From Clostridium sp. UBA699 (GTDB taxonomy: Bacteria; Bacillota; Clostridia; Clostridiales; Clostridiaceae), in the NCBI GenBank assembly GCA_002298915.1, contig DBML01000024.1, forward strand, positions 1-64,000: a DNA stretch of 64,000 nt, in the 5' to 3' direction. The notes under the pieces were generated by a model. That model saw only the letters and a program-made list of their open reading frames with translations, was not told the origin of the DNA and did not search any database. Shown here piece after piece: positions 16,541 to 25,219 of the stretch. A program made the position numbers and the translations under genes. The first letter of the stretch is position 1. The number at the start of each line of letters is the position of its first letter.

Positions 16541-17823
16541 CATTTCCTTATCTGGCCTTCGCCGTAAATCACGTACTTTATAGTTGTGAGCTCCCTGAGC
16601 CCCATAGGGCCTCTGGCGTGAAGCTTCTGGGTGCTTATGCCGATCTCGCCGCCGAAGCCGAACTGCTCGCCGTCGGTGAACCTGCTTGAAGCGTTCACGT
16701 AGACGGCAGCCGAATCCACCTCCCGCAGGAATTTCTGCGAGTTGAGGTAGTCGTTCGTAACGATGACCTCCGAATGCTTGGTGCTGTACCTGTAGATGTG
16801 GTCCATGGCCTCCTCAACCGAATCGACAACCTTGATGGCGATGATCAGGTCGAGGAACTCCGTCTCCCAGTCCTTTTCTGTCGCAGGCACGAGCGTGCCG
16901 CGTAGCTCAAGGCCTGCCTTCCTGACTGTTTTCACAACTGTCTCGTCGCCCCTGATCTCGACGTTTTTGTCGAAAAGCCTCTCCGCAATCTGCGGCAGGA
17001 ACTCCTCGGCAGCGGCCCTGTGGACAAGGAGAGTCTCAGCTGCGTTGCACACGCCAGGCCTCTGTGTCTTGGCGTTTATCACTATTTCAGCCGCCATTTT
17101 GAGGTCGGCGCTCTCGTCAACGAATATGTGGCAGTTGCCTTCGCCTGTCTGGATAACCGGAACGGTAGCATTCTCTATCACGAAGTTTATGAGCCTTCCG
17201 CTTCCTCTTGGAATAATTACATCGACGTACCTGTTGAGCTTCAGGAGTATGTTGACCGCTTCGCGCTCCGCAGTGTCTATGAAGCTTATGCTGCCCTTTG
17301 GAAGGCCGGCCTCCTCGCATGCTTTGCTTATGACATGGACGATGGCCTTGTTGCTCTCCATAGCTTCGGAGCCGCCCTTCAGGATCACGGCGTTTCCGGA
17401 TTTCAAGCACAGGGCTGTGGCATCGACTGTAACGTTTGGTCTCGCTTCATATATAATGCCAATTACTCCGAGAGGTACCCTCATCTGACCGATTGTGATC
17501 CCGTTCGGCCTCTTCCACATCCTGTCCACCTCTCCGATCGGGTCCTGGAGGGAAGCTATCTGCCTCAGGCCGTCAGCCATACCCTTGATTCTGGCTTCGT
17601 TCAGGGCGAGCCTGTCCAGAAGGGAAGCCGACATGCCCTTTTCCCTGCCGTTCGCAACGTCTATGCTGTTGGCGTCAAGGATGAAGTCCATGCTGTCTAA
17701 AAGCGCGTCAGCCATCCTCAGGAGCGCTGCGTTTTTGATCTCCGTGTCGGCGCTGCTAAGGGTTTTGAAGGCCTCCTTGGCTGCCGCTGCCTTTTCTACA
17801 ATATACTTTTTCAGTTCATCCAT
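16540..17823 (-). CDS. proA: Gamma-glutamyl phosphate reductase
   Basis: This reduces gamma-glutamyl phosphate to glutamate semialdehyde with NADPH, the second step of proline synthesis. It has 427 residues, the usual length. The aldehyde-dehydrogenase fold is shown by YEARPNVTVDATALCLKSGN (125-144) and the catalytic cysteine in QRPGVCNAAE (Cys259). The ATG was chosen because GGAGG lies seven bases ahead; a TTG just before it is too close. The start is 13 bases after the end of argC, so the two are transcribed together. No proB is in the window. Pairing with argC is notable because both enzymes reduce glutamyl-phosphate derivatives. Confidence 0.95.
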   Translation of the reverse strand: MDELKKYIVEKAAAAKEAFKTLSSADTEIKNAALLRMADALLDSMDFILDANSIDVANGREKGMSASLLDRLALNEARIKGMADGLRQIASLQDPIGEVDRMWKRPNGITIGQMRVPLGVIGIIYEARPNVTVDATALCLKSGNAVILKGGSEAMESNKAIVHVISKACEEAGLPKGSISFIDTAEREAVNILLKLNRYVDVIIPRGSGRLINFVIENATVPVIQTGEGNCHIFVDESADLKMAAEIVINAKTQRPGVCNAAETLLVHRAAAEEFLPQIAERLFDKNVEIRGDETVVKTVRKAGLELRGTLVPATEKDWETEFLDLIIAIKVVDSVEEAMDHIYRYSTKHSEVIVTNDYLNSQKFLREVDSAAVYVNASSRFTDGEQFGFGGEIGISTQKLHARGPMGLRELTTIKYVIYGEGQIRK

Positions 17824-17836
17824 CAAAATTCCTCCT

Positions 17837-18874
17837 CTATGGAACCATCGCCGGGAAAGCTATCCCTGTGTTCTCCTCCAGGCCGAAAAGGAGGTTCATG
17901 TTCTGTACGGCCTGTCCTGCAGCTCCCTTGATAAGGTTGTCTATCGCCGAAACAACGACGACCCTGCTGGTCCTCCTGTCGACCCTGAGGCTAATGTGGC
18001 ACATGTTTGAGCCTTTTGTGTACCTTGTCTCAGGCGGAGCGTCCGTGATCTTTACGAAGTACTCGTCCTTGTAGAAATCCCTGTAAAGCTGGAGCAGTGT
18101 CTCCTCAGAGTATTCGTCGCTCAGTTTGCCGTAGCAGACTGAAAGTATTCCTCTGCTCATAGGTGTGAGGTGCGGCGTGAAGGTTAGGGTTATGTCCTTG
18201 CCGGACACATCGCCCAGAACCTGCTCGATCTCGGGGGTATGCCTGTGGGTGGTCAGCGCGTAGGCCTTTATTGAGTCGTTGACCTCGCAGTACAGGTTGT
18301 TGGTCACAGCGCTCCTTCCAGCTCCGGTGACTCCCGACTTGGCGTCGATGATTATGGAATCCGGGTCTATAAGGTCGTTCTTGACAAGCGGCGCGAGAGC
18401 GAGGATGCTCGCGGTAGGGTAGCAGCCTGGGTTTGCGACAAGGTTCGCTTTCCTTATCTCATCCCTGTTGAGCTCTGGAAGACCGTAAACAGCTTCCTTT
18501 AACAGATCTTCGGCGTTGTGGTCAACCTTGTACCACTGCTCGTACTCTGTTATGTCCTTCAGCCTGAAATCCGCTCCAAGGTCTATAACCTTCTTGCCCT
18601 TCGACACGGCGGCCTTGCTTATCTCGAAGGACTTGCCGTGCGGCATCGAAAGGAAGAGTACGTCTATCTCGTCGAGCCTGCTGAAGGCATCGTCCATGCT
18701 CACGCAGTCCATGTCGAGATGCCCGGAAAAGTTTCTGTATATGTGGGAGTAGTCATCGCCGACATAAGAATTCGAACAAAGAAAACTGATCTCTGCTTCC
18801 GGATGATTATGCAGGATCCATACCAGCTGCGCGCCTGCGTAGCCAGTGGCGCCTATTATGCCTGTTTTTATCAT
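17837..18874 (-). CDS. argC: N-acetyl-gamma-glutamyl-phosphate reductase
   Basis: This is the third step of arginine synthesis: NADPH-dependent reduction of N-acetylglutamyl phosphate. It has 345 residues, typical for the family. The N-terminal GIIGATGYAG (5-14) is the nucleotide-binding loop and Cys151 in NPGCYPTA is the catalytic residue; HRHTPEIEQ is also conserved. GAGGTGG precedes the ATG. The gene heads a minus-strand unit argC-proA that diverges from argB-argD over a 157-base control region carrying promoters in both directions and ArgR-like boxes. Confidence 0.96.
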   Translation of the reverse strand: MIKTGIIGATGYAGAQLVWILHNHPEAEISFLCSNSYVGDDYSHIYRNFSGHLDMDCVSMDDAFSRLDEIDVLFLSMPHGKSFEISKAAVSKGKKVIDLGADFRLKDITEYEQWYKVDHNAEDLLKEAVYGLPELNRDEIRKANLVANPGCYPTASILALAPLVKNDLIDPDSIIIDAKSGVTGAGRSAVTNNLYCEVNDSIKAYALTTHRHTPEIEQVLGDVSGKDITLTFTPHLTPMSRGILSVCYGKLSDEYSEETLLQLYRDFYKDEYFVKITDAPPETRYTKGSNMCHISLRVDRRTSRVVVVSAIDNLIKGAAGQAVQNMNLLFGLEENTGIAFPAMVP

Positions 18875-18910
18875 ATTACCACCTCAAACTCTTTAAATTA
18901 TGTACCTTTT

Positions 18911-18939
18911 ATTATACAGCACGAAAAATGAGAATTCAA
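18911..18939 (-). promoter_or_regulatory. argC-proA promoter
   Basis: On the minus strand TTGAAT (18939-18934), a 17-base spacer and TATAAT (18916-18911). The -35 element lies in ATTGAATTCTCATT, which itself partly resembles an ArgR box half (TGAAT-N4-ATT). Confidence 0.65.
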
Positions 18940-18965
18940 TGCAGATAAAGAAAAATGGAAAAAAC

Positions 18966-19003
18966 GTTGCATAATAATAACAAAAGAAGTATAATTATAC
19001 TCA
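18966..19003. promoter_or_regulatory. Two tandem ArgR-like (ARG) boxes
   Basis: TGCATAATAATAAC is centred at 18974.5, and the perfect 14-base palindrome AGTATAATTATACT is centred at 18994.5. As 18-base boxes they would be two bases apart, the spacing expected for an ArgR/AhrC hexamer. They cover the -35 and -10 of argB, so arginine-dependent repression is likely. The match to the ARG consensus is by eye. Confidence 0.5.
18967..18995 (+). promoter_or_regulatory. argB-argD promoter
   Basis: TTGCAT (18967-18972), a 17-base spacer and TATAAT (18990-18995); both elements sit inside the ArgR-like boxes. Confidence 0.6.
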
Positions 19004-19031
19004 AGATTATTTTATAAGGTTGGTGTGGCTT

Positions 19032-19928
19032 ATGTTCAGAGGGGAGCATTCAATCTCTATTGATGCACTGCCCTATCTTAGGAAGTATCACGGGAAGACA
19101 TTCGTTATAAAATACGGCGGCAGCATAATGAAGGACACCAGCGCCACCAAAGCTTTCTACGAGGATGTATCCATGCTTAAGCTTTCGGGGGTCAACATAG
19201 TGGTCGTCCACGGCGGCGGACCTCTCATATCAAGGTGGATCAGAAAAACTGGAGCCTCAACCGAATTCGTCAATGGACTAAGGGTGACCGACTCTGATAC
19301 AATGGATATAGCGGAGATGGTTTTGTCCGGTCATGTGAACAAGGAGCTTTCTGCCGGGCTGAGCATGCAGGGCATAAATGCCGTTGGACTAAGCGGAAGG
19401 GACAGCAACCTGATCAGGGCGAAGAAGAAGTACACCTGGATAAACGGAGAGAAAATAGACCTGGGCTTTGTCGGGGAGGTTGTCAACATAAACAGGAGCT
19501 TCCTGCTTAGCATCCTCGAGAGCGGAAGGGTCCCTGTCATATCACCTGTGGGCTGCGACCACAGCGGCAGCAAGTACAACATAAACGCCGACTACGTGGC
19601 GGCGGCTATTAGCTCCGCCTTAGGGGCTGAGAAGCTCTTGATAATGACTGACGTACAGGGTGTCTACAAGGATTTCAACGACAAATCGACGCTGATACCA
19701 AGCCTCTCGCCCGTCGAGATCAGGGAATACATCGAAGACGGAACGATAAGCGGCGGAATGATACCCAAGATGGAATGCTGCATCGAGGCGATCGAGAACG
19801 GAACAAGAAACGTCCACCTGCTTGACGGCAGCGTTAAGCACAGCCTTCTGCGCGAGATAATGTCGGGCTCGGGGACGAGAATATACGAGAAAAGGAGAAA
19901 TGCCAAATGTCAACAAAGGGCAATATAA
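19032..19928 (+). CDS. argB: Acetylglutamate kinase
   Basis: This phosphorylates N-acetylglutamate with ATP in the second step of arginine synthesis. The 298-residue amino-acid-kinase fold shows VIKYGGSIMKD near the N-terminus for ATP, VVVHGGGPLI for substrate and INADYVAAAIS later on. The N-terminal RGEHSISIDALPYLRKYHGK segment is of the type seen in arginine-sensitive enzymes, so feedback inhibition is possible. The ATG at 19032 was preferred; an in-frame TTG at 19020 and GTG at 19023 are alternatives because the ribosome-binding site (AAGGTTGGTG) is imperfect. The end overlaps argD by 22 bases. No argJ or argA is present between argC, argB and argD. Confidence 0.93.
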   Translation: MFRGEHSISIDALPYLRKYHGKTFVIKYGGSIMKDTSATKAFYEDVSMLKLSGVNIVVVHGGGPLISRWIRKTGASTEFVNGLRVTDSDTMDIAEMVLSGHVNKELSAGLSMQGINAVGLSGRDSNLIRAKKKYTWINGEKIDLGFVGEVVNINRSFLLSILESGRVPVISPVGCDHSGSKYNINADYVAAAISSALGAEKLLIMTDVQGVYKDFNDKSTLIPSLSPVEIREYIEDGTISGGMIPKMECCIEAIENGTRNVHLLDGSVKHSLLREIMSGSGTRIYEKRRNAKCQQRAI

Positions 19929-21109
19929 TGAAAACTTACGGAAGATTCGATGTCATATTCGACAAGGGTGTGGGCTGCAGGCTCTACGACACGACCGGAA
20001 GGGAATACATGGACATGATTTCCGGCGTGGCTGTAAACTGCCTGGGGCACAGCAGCCCTGTCATAGCAAAAGCGCTTGAGGAGCAGGCAAAGAAGATCGT
20101 CCACATTTCAAACTACTTCTACAATTCGAACGCCGTAGAGCTTTCGGAGAAGCTCTGCGCCCATTCGGACCATGAGGCGGTGTTCTTCTGCAACTCGGGA
20201 ACCGAGGCGATGGAAGCGGCCATCAAGGTCGGAAGGAAATACGGAAAGGTCAAGGGAGGGGAGTCCAAGAACGTAGTGCTCTACATGGAAAACTCTTTCC
20301 ACGGAAGGACGCTGGGTGCGCTCTCTGTAACCGGCCAGTACAAATACCAGAAGGACTACATGCCTCTGCTTGGAGGCGTCCACAGCGTGAAGATAAACGA
20401 TCTGGAAGACATCAAGAGTAAGATGAACGAGGATGTCTGCGCCGTAATAATCGAGCCGATACAGGGAGAGGGCGGGCTTGCAACAGCAAGCGCTGAGTAC
20501 CTTCAGTGCCTCAGGGACCTCTGCTATGAATACGACGCTCTTCTCATATTCGACGAGGTGCAGTGCGGGATAGGCAGAACAGGAAGCCTGTTCGCTTACA
20601 AGAAGTTCAACGTTGTGCCTGACGTGATCGCCATGGCCAAGGGCCTTGGCGGCGGATTCCCTATCGGAGCGGTCATGACAAACGCCAGGGCTTCCGTTCT
20701 TGAGCCGGGCGACCACGGCAGCACCTTTGGGGGCAACCCTCTCGCTTGCGCGGTCTCGCTGGCGGTCATAAACGAGCTAATGGATGCAGGCATCGTCGCA
20801 GAAATAGATGCTAAGAGCAGCTACTTCAAGGCCAAACTCGAGAAGCTCAAGGCGAAGCATTCGTTCATAACAGAGGTTAAGGGCATGGGCCTGCTTCTGG
20901 GCATGGCTATGGACATAGATGTGAAGGACTTCAGCAAGAAATGCTTCGAGAACAAGCTTCTCGTTGCTACTGCGGGAAAGGACGTAATAAGGATACTCCC
21001 TCCGCTCAACATAACAAAGGGTGAGATAGACGAGGTCATATCGATGCTCGACGCCGTAATGGAGGAGTTCTCGAAGGAGCTTTCCGAGGAGACGAAAACG
21101 GGAATGTAG
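19907..21109 (+). CDS. argD: Acetylornithine aminotransferase
   Basis: This PLP enzyme converts N-acetylglutamate semialdehyde to N-acetylornithine. It has 400 residues of class III aminotransferase. The sequence shows FCNSGTEAMEAAIKVGRKYG for cofactor binding, SFHGRT, IIEPIQGEGG, IFDEVQCGIGRTG and the PLP lysine in AMAKGLGGGFP (Lys245). AAAGGAGA lies nine bases before the ATG, inside argB. It is coupled with argB and followed by a terminator, so it ends the unit. A side role in lysine or proline routes cannot be excluded, but the context points to arginine. Confidence 0.94.
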   Translation: MSTKGNIMKTYGRFDVIFDKGVGCRLYDTTGREYMDMISGVAVNCLGHSSPVIAKALEEQAKKIVHISNYFYNSNAVELSEKLCAHSDHEAVFFCNSGTEAMEAAIKVGRKYGKVKGGESKNVVLYMENSFHGRTLGALSVTGQYKYQKDYMPLLGGVHSVKINDLEDIKSKMNEDVCAVIIEPIQGEGGLATASAEYLQCLRDLCYEYDALLIFDEVQCGIGRTGSLFAYKKFNVVPDVIAMAKGLGGGFPIGAVMTNARASVLEPGDHGSTFGGNPLACAVSLAVINELMDAGIVAEIDAKSSYFKAKLEKLKAKHSFITEVKGMGLLLGMAMDIDVKDFSKKCFENKLLVATAGKDVIRILPPLNITKGEIDEVISMLDAVMEEFSKELSEETKTGM

Positions 21110-21140
21110 TCGGAGCAGAACAATTGAACAGAATGAAACC

Positions 21141-21168
21141 AATGCCGGGCAGATGCTCGGCATTTTTT
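21141..21168 (+). terminator. argB-argD terminator
   Basis: AATGCCGGG pairs with CTCGGCATT (nine pairs, one G-T) around CAGATG and is followed by TTTTT. Confidence 0.75.
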
Positions 21169-21233
21169 AGAAAATTCTAAAATTAACATGGGAGCAGCAG
21201 GAAAAATATAGTATAATATATGGTAATTAATCG

Positions 21234-21262
21234 TTGCAATTGTGCCGATATCCTGTTAAAAT
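21234..21262 (+). promoter_or_regulatory. his operon promoter
   Basis: TTGCAA (21234-21239), a 17-base spacer and TAAAAT (21257-21262). The leader to hisZ would be about 90 bases. No T-box or leader peptide with histidine codons was seen. Confidence 0.5.
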
Positions 21263-21294
21263 ATTAAATGTGACAAGTCAGTGCTTTAGCGTGG

Positions 21295-21332
21295 TAAATC
21301 GGTGAATTGATAAATCGGTGAATCGTTAAATT
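21295..21332 (+). repeat. Short tandem repeat in the his leader
   Basis: TAAATCGGTGAATTGA is followed directly by TAAATCGGTGAATCGT and a third start TAAATT. Two 16-base units differ at two positions. It lies in the presumed hisZ 5' leader. Confidence 0.7.
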
Positions 21333-21361
21333 ATGTTTGATGGGCTGAAAAGGAGATTTTT

Positions 21362-22654
21362 ATGTTGAATTGGATGAGATATATACCGGAAGGAACAAAG
21401 GACCTGCTGTTTGATGAGTGCAGCGAAAAGATCAGGATAGAGGAACTCCTGAGGGACTCCTACAAGTCCTGCGGCTTCGTAGACATCATAACCCCTACCC
21501 TGGAGTTCTACGACGTCTTCAACGGGGACCACACCACTATAGCCCAGGAGAAGATGTACAAGCTCTTCGACAACCACGGAAGGATAATGGTCCTTAGGCC
21601 GGACGTGACTACACCCATAGCGAGGGTGACTGCGACAAAGCTTAACGAAGCGACGTTCCCCATAAGGTTCTGCTACACTTCCAACGTTTTCAGGGTGAAC
21701 GAGAGCATGTTCGGCAAGGCTAACGAGATAACCCAGTCCGGTGTCGAGATCATAGGAGTCAACAGCGTAAAGGCTGATGCGGAGCTCATAATAACAGGGA
21801 TAAACGCACTAAGGAACTGCGGCCTCGAGGACTTCAAGGTTGAGATAGGCCAGGCTGAATTCTTCAAATCCCTGGTGGAAGAGCTGAACGTGGATGACGA
21901 GTGCAGGGAAAGCATCAGGAGGTATGTCGAGGACAAGAACTTCATTACCCTGGAGCATTACCTGAGGGACAAGATAAAGGACTACTCAGAGTACAAGCTG
22001 AGGGCGCTGCGCGAGATACCTAAGCTTTTCGGCAAGATAGAGGTTGTGGAAAAGGCGCGAAAGCTGACGAGCAACCCTAAGGCTCTGGAAGCGCTGGACA
22101 ACATAATGCAGGTTTACGGCCTCATAGAGATGGCCGGACTCGCTTCTTACGTATCCATAGACCTGGGCATGGTCCAGAACATGGACTACTACAGCGGCAT
22201 AATCTTCAGGGCTTTCACCTTCGGCTCGGGGAGCTACATCCTCAGCGGAGGAAGGTACGACGAGCTCATAAAGACGTTCGGAAGGGACCTTCCGGCCATA
22301 GGCTTCGCCATAGACATAGACAGCCTAATGTCCGCTCTGCAGAGCAGGGGGCTTTCAAACTCCAGGAAGGTAAAGTACATCGTGCTCTTCTATACAGAGG
22401 AGCTTTCAAACAAGGCCTTCCAGCTCTCGAACTTCCTCAGGGAAAACGGCTACGTCTGCGAGATGAGCCTCTTCGACACCGAGGAGGAAACGATGGAGTA
22501 CGCCGACAGCAAAAAGATTGAAACGGTCGTAAGCCTAATGGAGGAAAACCAGGTCAGGCTTTACAGGCACAGCAGGAAGTGGAACCACCGCGACTTCGAT
22601 GCCGAATACCTCGATAAACTTTTTAAGGAGACTGAGAAAATAGATGAAGAATAA
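21362..22654 (+). CDS. hisZ: ATP phosphoribosyltransferase regulatory subunit
   Basis: HisZ is a catalytically inactive relative of histidyl-tRNA synthetase that activates short-form HisG and gives it histidine feedback control. The protein has 430 residues. Synthetase-like traits are PEGTKDLLFDEC near the start, LRPDVTTPIARV (motif 2 region), a central MDYYSGIIFRAFTFGSG and YILSGGRYDEL. Its position directly before a short hisG, rather than near aspS, favours HisZ over HisS. AAAGGAG precedes the ATG by six bases. The C-terminus overlaps hisG by 11 bases. It is the first gene of hisZGDBHAFIE. Confidence 0.93.
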   Translation: MLNWMRYIPEGTKDLLFDECSEKIRIEELLRDSYKSCGFVDIITPTLEFYDVFNGDHTTIAQEKMYKLFDNHGRIMVLRPDVTTPIARVTATKLNEATFPIRFCYTSNVFRVNESMFGKANEITQSGVEIIGVNSVKADAELIITGINALRNCGLEDFKVEIGQAEFFKSLVEELNVDDECRESIRRYVEDKNFITLEHYLRDKIKDYSEYKLRALREIPKLFGKIEVVEKARKLTSNPKALEALDNIMQVYGLIEMAGLASYVSIDLGMVQNMDYYSGIIFRAFTFGSGSYILSGGRYDELIKTFGRDLPAIGFAIDIDSLMSALQSRGLSNSRKVKYIVLFYTEELSNKAFQLSNFLRENGYVCEMSLFDTEEETMEYADSKKIETVVSLMEENQVRLYRHSRKWNHRDFDAEYLDKLFKETEKIDEE

Positions 22655-23306
22655 GAACACCGTAAGGATTGCCATAACAAAAGGAAGAGTTGAGAAAAAC
22701 GCCATAAAGCTGTTCCAGGCCAGCGGGATAGACTGCGAGGAGCTGCTGAACAAGGGCAGAAAGCTGATATTCCACGACAAGATTAACAACATAGATTTCG
22801 TGCTCGCAAAAGGTCCTGATGTCCTGACCTACGTGGACCACGGCGTCGTGGACATGGGCATAGTCGGCAAGGACGTCATACTCGAGCAGAACAAGAACTA
22901 CTACGAGGTCCTTGACCTGAAGACGGGCAGGTGCAGGTTCGCGGTCGCAGGGCTTCCGGACACGAACCTATACGAAGGCTACAGGAAGATCAAGATTGCG
23001 ACAAAGTATCCAAACGTTGCAAGGAACCACTTCAGGAGCAAGGGCAAGGATGTGGAGATAATAAAGATAGAAGGTTCGGTGGAGCTAGCTCCCATACTGG
23101 GACTTTCAGACGCGATACTCGACATCGTGGAGACAGGCAACACCCTAAAGGAGAACGGGCTAGTAGTCCTTGAGGATGTATGCGACATAAGCACAAGGCT
23201 TGTGGTCAACATAACCAGCATGAAGCTGAAGAAGGAAGAGATACTGAACATCGTAACAATGCTCCAGAACGGCATGGCAGCCATGGAAAAGCAGATCGCA
23301 GGATAG
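22644..23306 (+). CDS. hisG: ATP phosphoribosyltransferase, short form catalytic subunit
   Basis: This is the first step of histidine synthesis: PRPP plus ATP gives phosphoribosyl-ATP. It has 220 residues, the short form that lacks the C-terminal regulatory domain and needs HisZ. Motifs seen are RIAITKGRVEKNA at the N-terminus, DVLTYVDHGVVDMGIVGKD and the PRPP loop region with DIVETGNTLKENGL. The start lies inside the end of hisZ, with AAGGAG about 13 bases upstream, so coupling to HisZ translation is likely. Confidence 0.95.
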   Translation: MKNKNTVRIAITKGRVEKNAIKLFQASGIDCEELLNKGRKLIFHDKINNIDFVLAKGPDVLTYVDHGVVDMGIVGKDVILEQNKNYYEVLDLKTGRCRFAVAGLPDTNLYEGYRKIKIATKYPNVARNHFRSKGKDVEIIKIEGSVELAPILGLSDAILDIVETGNTLKENGLVVLEDVCDISTRLVVNITSMKLKKEEILNIVTMLQNGMAAMEKQIAG

Positions 23307-23319
23307 AAGGGGGATTATC

Positions 23320-24621
23320 ATGAAGCTTAACATGAGGATAGTAGACGTAAAGGCGGACCAGGGGAAGGCTTACCTGGAGCTCATCAAGAACAGGGAGGAA
23401 GCGGTCCAGGACGAAGTCAACGTCGTGGTCAAGGCGATACTCGACGACGTCAAGGCAAATGGGGACGAAGCCTTGGTCAAATATACCAACAAGTTCGACA
23501 GCGCAGCGGTTACGAAGGAAAACCTCAAGGTCACAAGGGCAGAGATAGAGGCAGCATACGGGAAGGTGGAAAAGGAATTCCTTGAAGCGCTTAAGGAAGC
23601 GGCAGTAAACATAGAGTTCTTCCACGAGAAGCAGAAGCAGAACACGTGGATGGTCACCAAGGGTCAGGGCATAATACTGGGCCAGTCGGTCAGGGCGCTG
23701 GAGACGGTAGGGATATACGTTCCAGGCGGGACAGCGGCATACCCTTCGTCTGTTCTAATGAACGCCATACCGGCAAAGGTGGCCGGGGTCGAGAACATAG
23801 TGATGGTGACGCCGCCAATGAAAAACGGCGAAATCAATCCGAACATCCTAGTCGCTGCTGACATTGCAGGTGTAGACACGATATTCAAGGCTGGCGGTGC
23901 GCAGTCTGTAGGAGCTCTTGCTTTCGGCACGGAATCGGTCCCGAAGGTCGACAAGATAGTGGGGCCCGGAAACATATATGTGGCCATCGCAAAGAAGCTG
24001 GTATACGGAAGCGTTGACATAGACATGATAGCGGGACCGAGCGAAATCCTTGTTATAGCAGACGAGTTCGCGGACCCTTCGTTCATAGCTGCAGACCTCA
24101 TGTCTCAGGCTGAGCACGACAGGCTGGCCTCCTCGATACTCATAACCTACGACAAGGAACTGGCCGAAAAGGTGGTAGGGGAGCTCGAGAAGCAGGTCGA
24201 CGGGCTCGACAGGAAGGACATAATAAAGGACTCCCTCGAAAATTTTGGCGCAATCCTGATTACCGACAGCATAAAGGAAGCGATAGCTCTCTCGAACAGG
24301 ATCGCTCCGGAGCACCTCGAGCTGAGCGTCAGGGATCCGTTCATGTACCTTGGAGATATCAAGAACGCGGGCTCCATATTCCTCGGGGACTATGCCCCTG
24401 AACCGCTGGGGGACTACATGGCAGGTCCGAACCACGTGCTGCCAACAAGCGGAACCGCCAAGTTCTTCTCGGCGCTTTCCGTCGACAACTTCATTAAGAA
24501 GTCCAGCTTCCTGCACTACTCAGAGGAAGCGCTGCTTGCAATAGGCAAGAAGATTGTGAAGCTTGCAGAAACGGAAGGGCTGGACGCCCACGCAAACTCA
24601 ATAAAAGTCAGGATGAGGTGA
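23320..24621 (+). CDS. hisD: Histidinol dehydrogenase
   Basis: This zinc- and NAD-dependent enzyme oxidises histidinol to histidine in two steps. It has 433 residues, the usual length. Motifs seen include YVPGGTAAYPSSVLMNAIPA, the zinc/substrate segment GPSEILVIAD, MSQAEHD and NHVLPTSGTAKF. GGGGG precedes the ATG by six bases. It lies 13 bases after hisG and four bases before hisB within the operon. Confidence 0.97.
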   Translation: MKLNMRIVDVKADQGKAYLELIKNREEAVQDEVNVVVKAILDDVKANGDEALVKYTNKFDSAAVTKENLKVTRAEIEAAYGKVEKEFLEALKEAAVNIEFFHEKQKQNTWMVTKGQGIILGQSVRALETVGIYVPGGTAAYPSSVLMNAIPAKVAGVENIVMVTPPMKNGEINPNILVAADIAGVDTIFKAGGAQSVGALAFGTESVPKVDKIVGPGNIYVAIAKKLVYGSVDIDMIAGPSEILVIADEFADPSFIAADLMSQAEHDRLASSILITYDKELAEKVVGELEKQVDGLDRKDIIKDSLENFGAILITDSIKEAIALSNRIAPEHLELSVRDPFMYLGDIKNAGSIFLGDYAPEPLGDYMAGPNHVLPTSGTAKFFSALSVDNFIKKSSFLHYSEEALLAIGKKIVKLAETEGLDAHANSIKVRMR

Positions 24622-24625
24622 TAGC

Positions 24626-25219
24626 ATGGACAAAGCCAGGTACAGCGAGATAAAGAGAAAAACCTACGAGACCGACATCACGGTCAAACTGGATATTGAC
24701 GGGAAAGGCAGCTCCGAAGTTGACACGGGAGTGGGCTTCCTTGACCACATGCTCACCCTTTTCGCTAAGCACGGCATACTGGACCTGGTGGTCAAGGCTG
24801 ACGGAGACGTCTACATCGACGACCACCACACGGTGGAGGACATAGGCATAACCCTCGGAAAATGTCTAGCGGAAGCGCTCAGCGACAAGAACGGCCTCAA
24901 AAGGTACGGGACTTGCTTCCTGCCCATGGATGAGACCCTTGCCATGGTATGCGTGGACATAAGCGGAAGGCCTTTCCTGGTTTTCGACTGCGGCATCAAG
25001 ACCCAGAAGGTCGGTGATTTCGACACCGAGCTTGTGGAGGAGTTCTTCAGGGCGGTTGCCTTCAACGCGGGCATAACCCTTCATATCAAGCTTATGTACG
25101 GTAGCAACTCACACCACATCATCGAAGCTGTCTTCAAAGCTTTCGGAAGGGCTCTCAGGGAAGCTGCGAGCAGGGATGAAAGGATCGAAGGCCCGATGAC
25201 GACGAAAGGGGTTATATAA
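24626..25219 (+). CDS. hisB: Imidazoleglycerol-phosphate dehydratase
   Basis: This is the manganese-dependent sixth enzyme of histidine synthesis. It has 197 residues, the monofunctional length without a phosphatase domain. Metal-binding histidine motifs are GFLDHMLTLFAKHG, DHHTVEDIG and SNSHHIIEA. GAGGTG lies before the ATG. Its stop overlaps the start of hisH by one base (TAATG). Because it lacks the phosphatase half, the separate PHP histidinol phosphatase at 29.1 kb is needed. Confidence 0.97.
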   Translation: MDKARYSEIKRKTYETDITVKLDIDGKGSSEVDTGVGFLDHMLTLFAKHGILDLVVKADGDVYIDDHHTVEDIGITLGKCLAEALSDKNGLKRYGTCFLPMDETLAMVCVDISGRPFLVFDCGIKTQKVGDFDTELVEEFFRAVAFNAGITLHIKLMYGSNSHHIIEAVFKAFGRALREAASRDERIEGPMTTKGVI

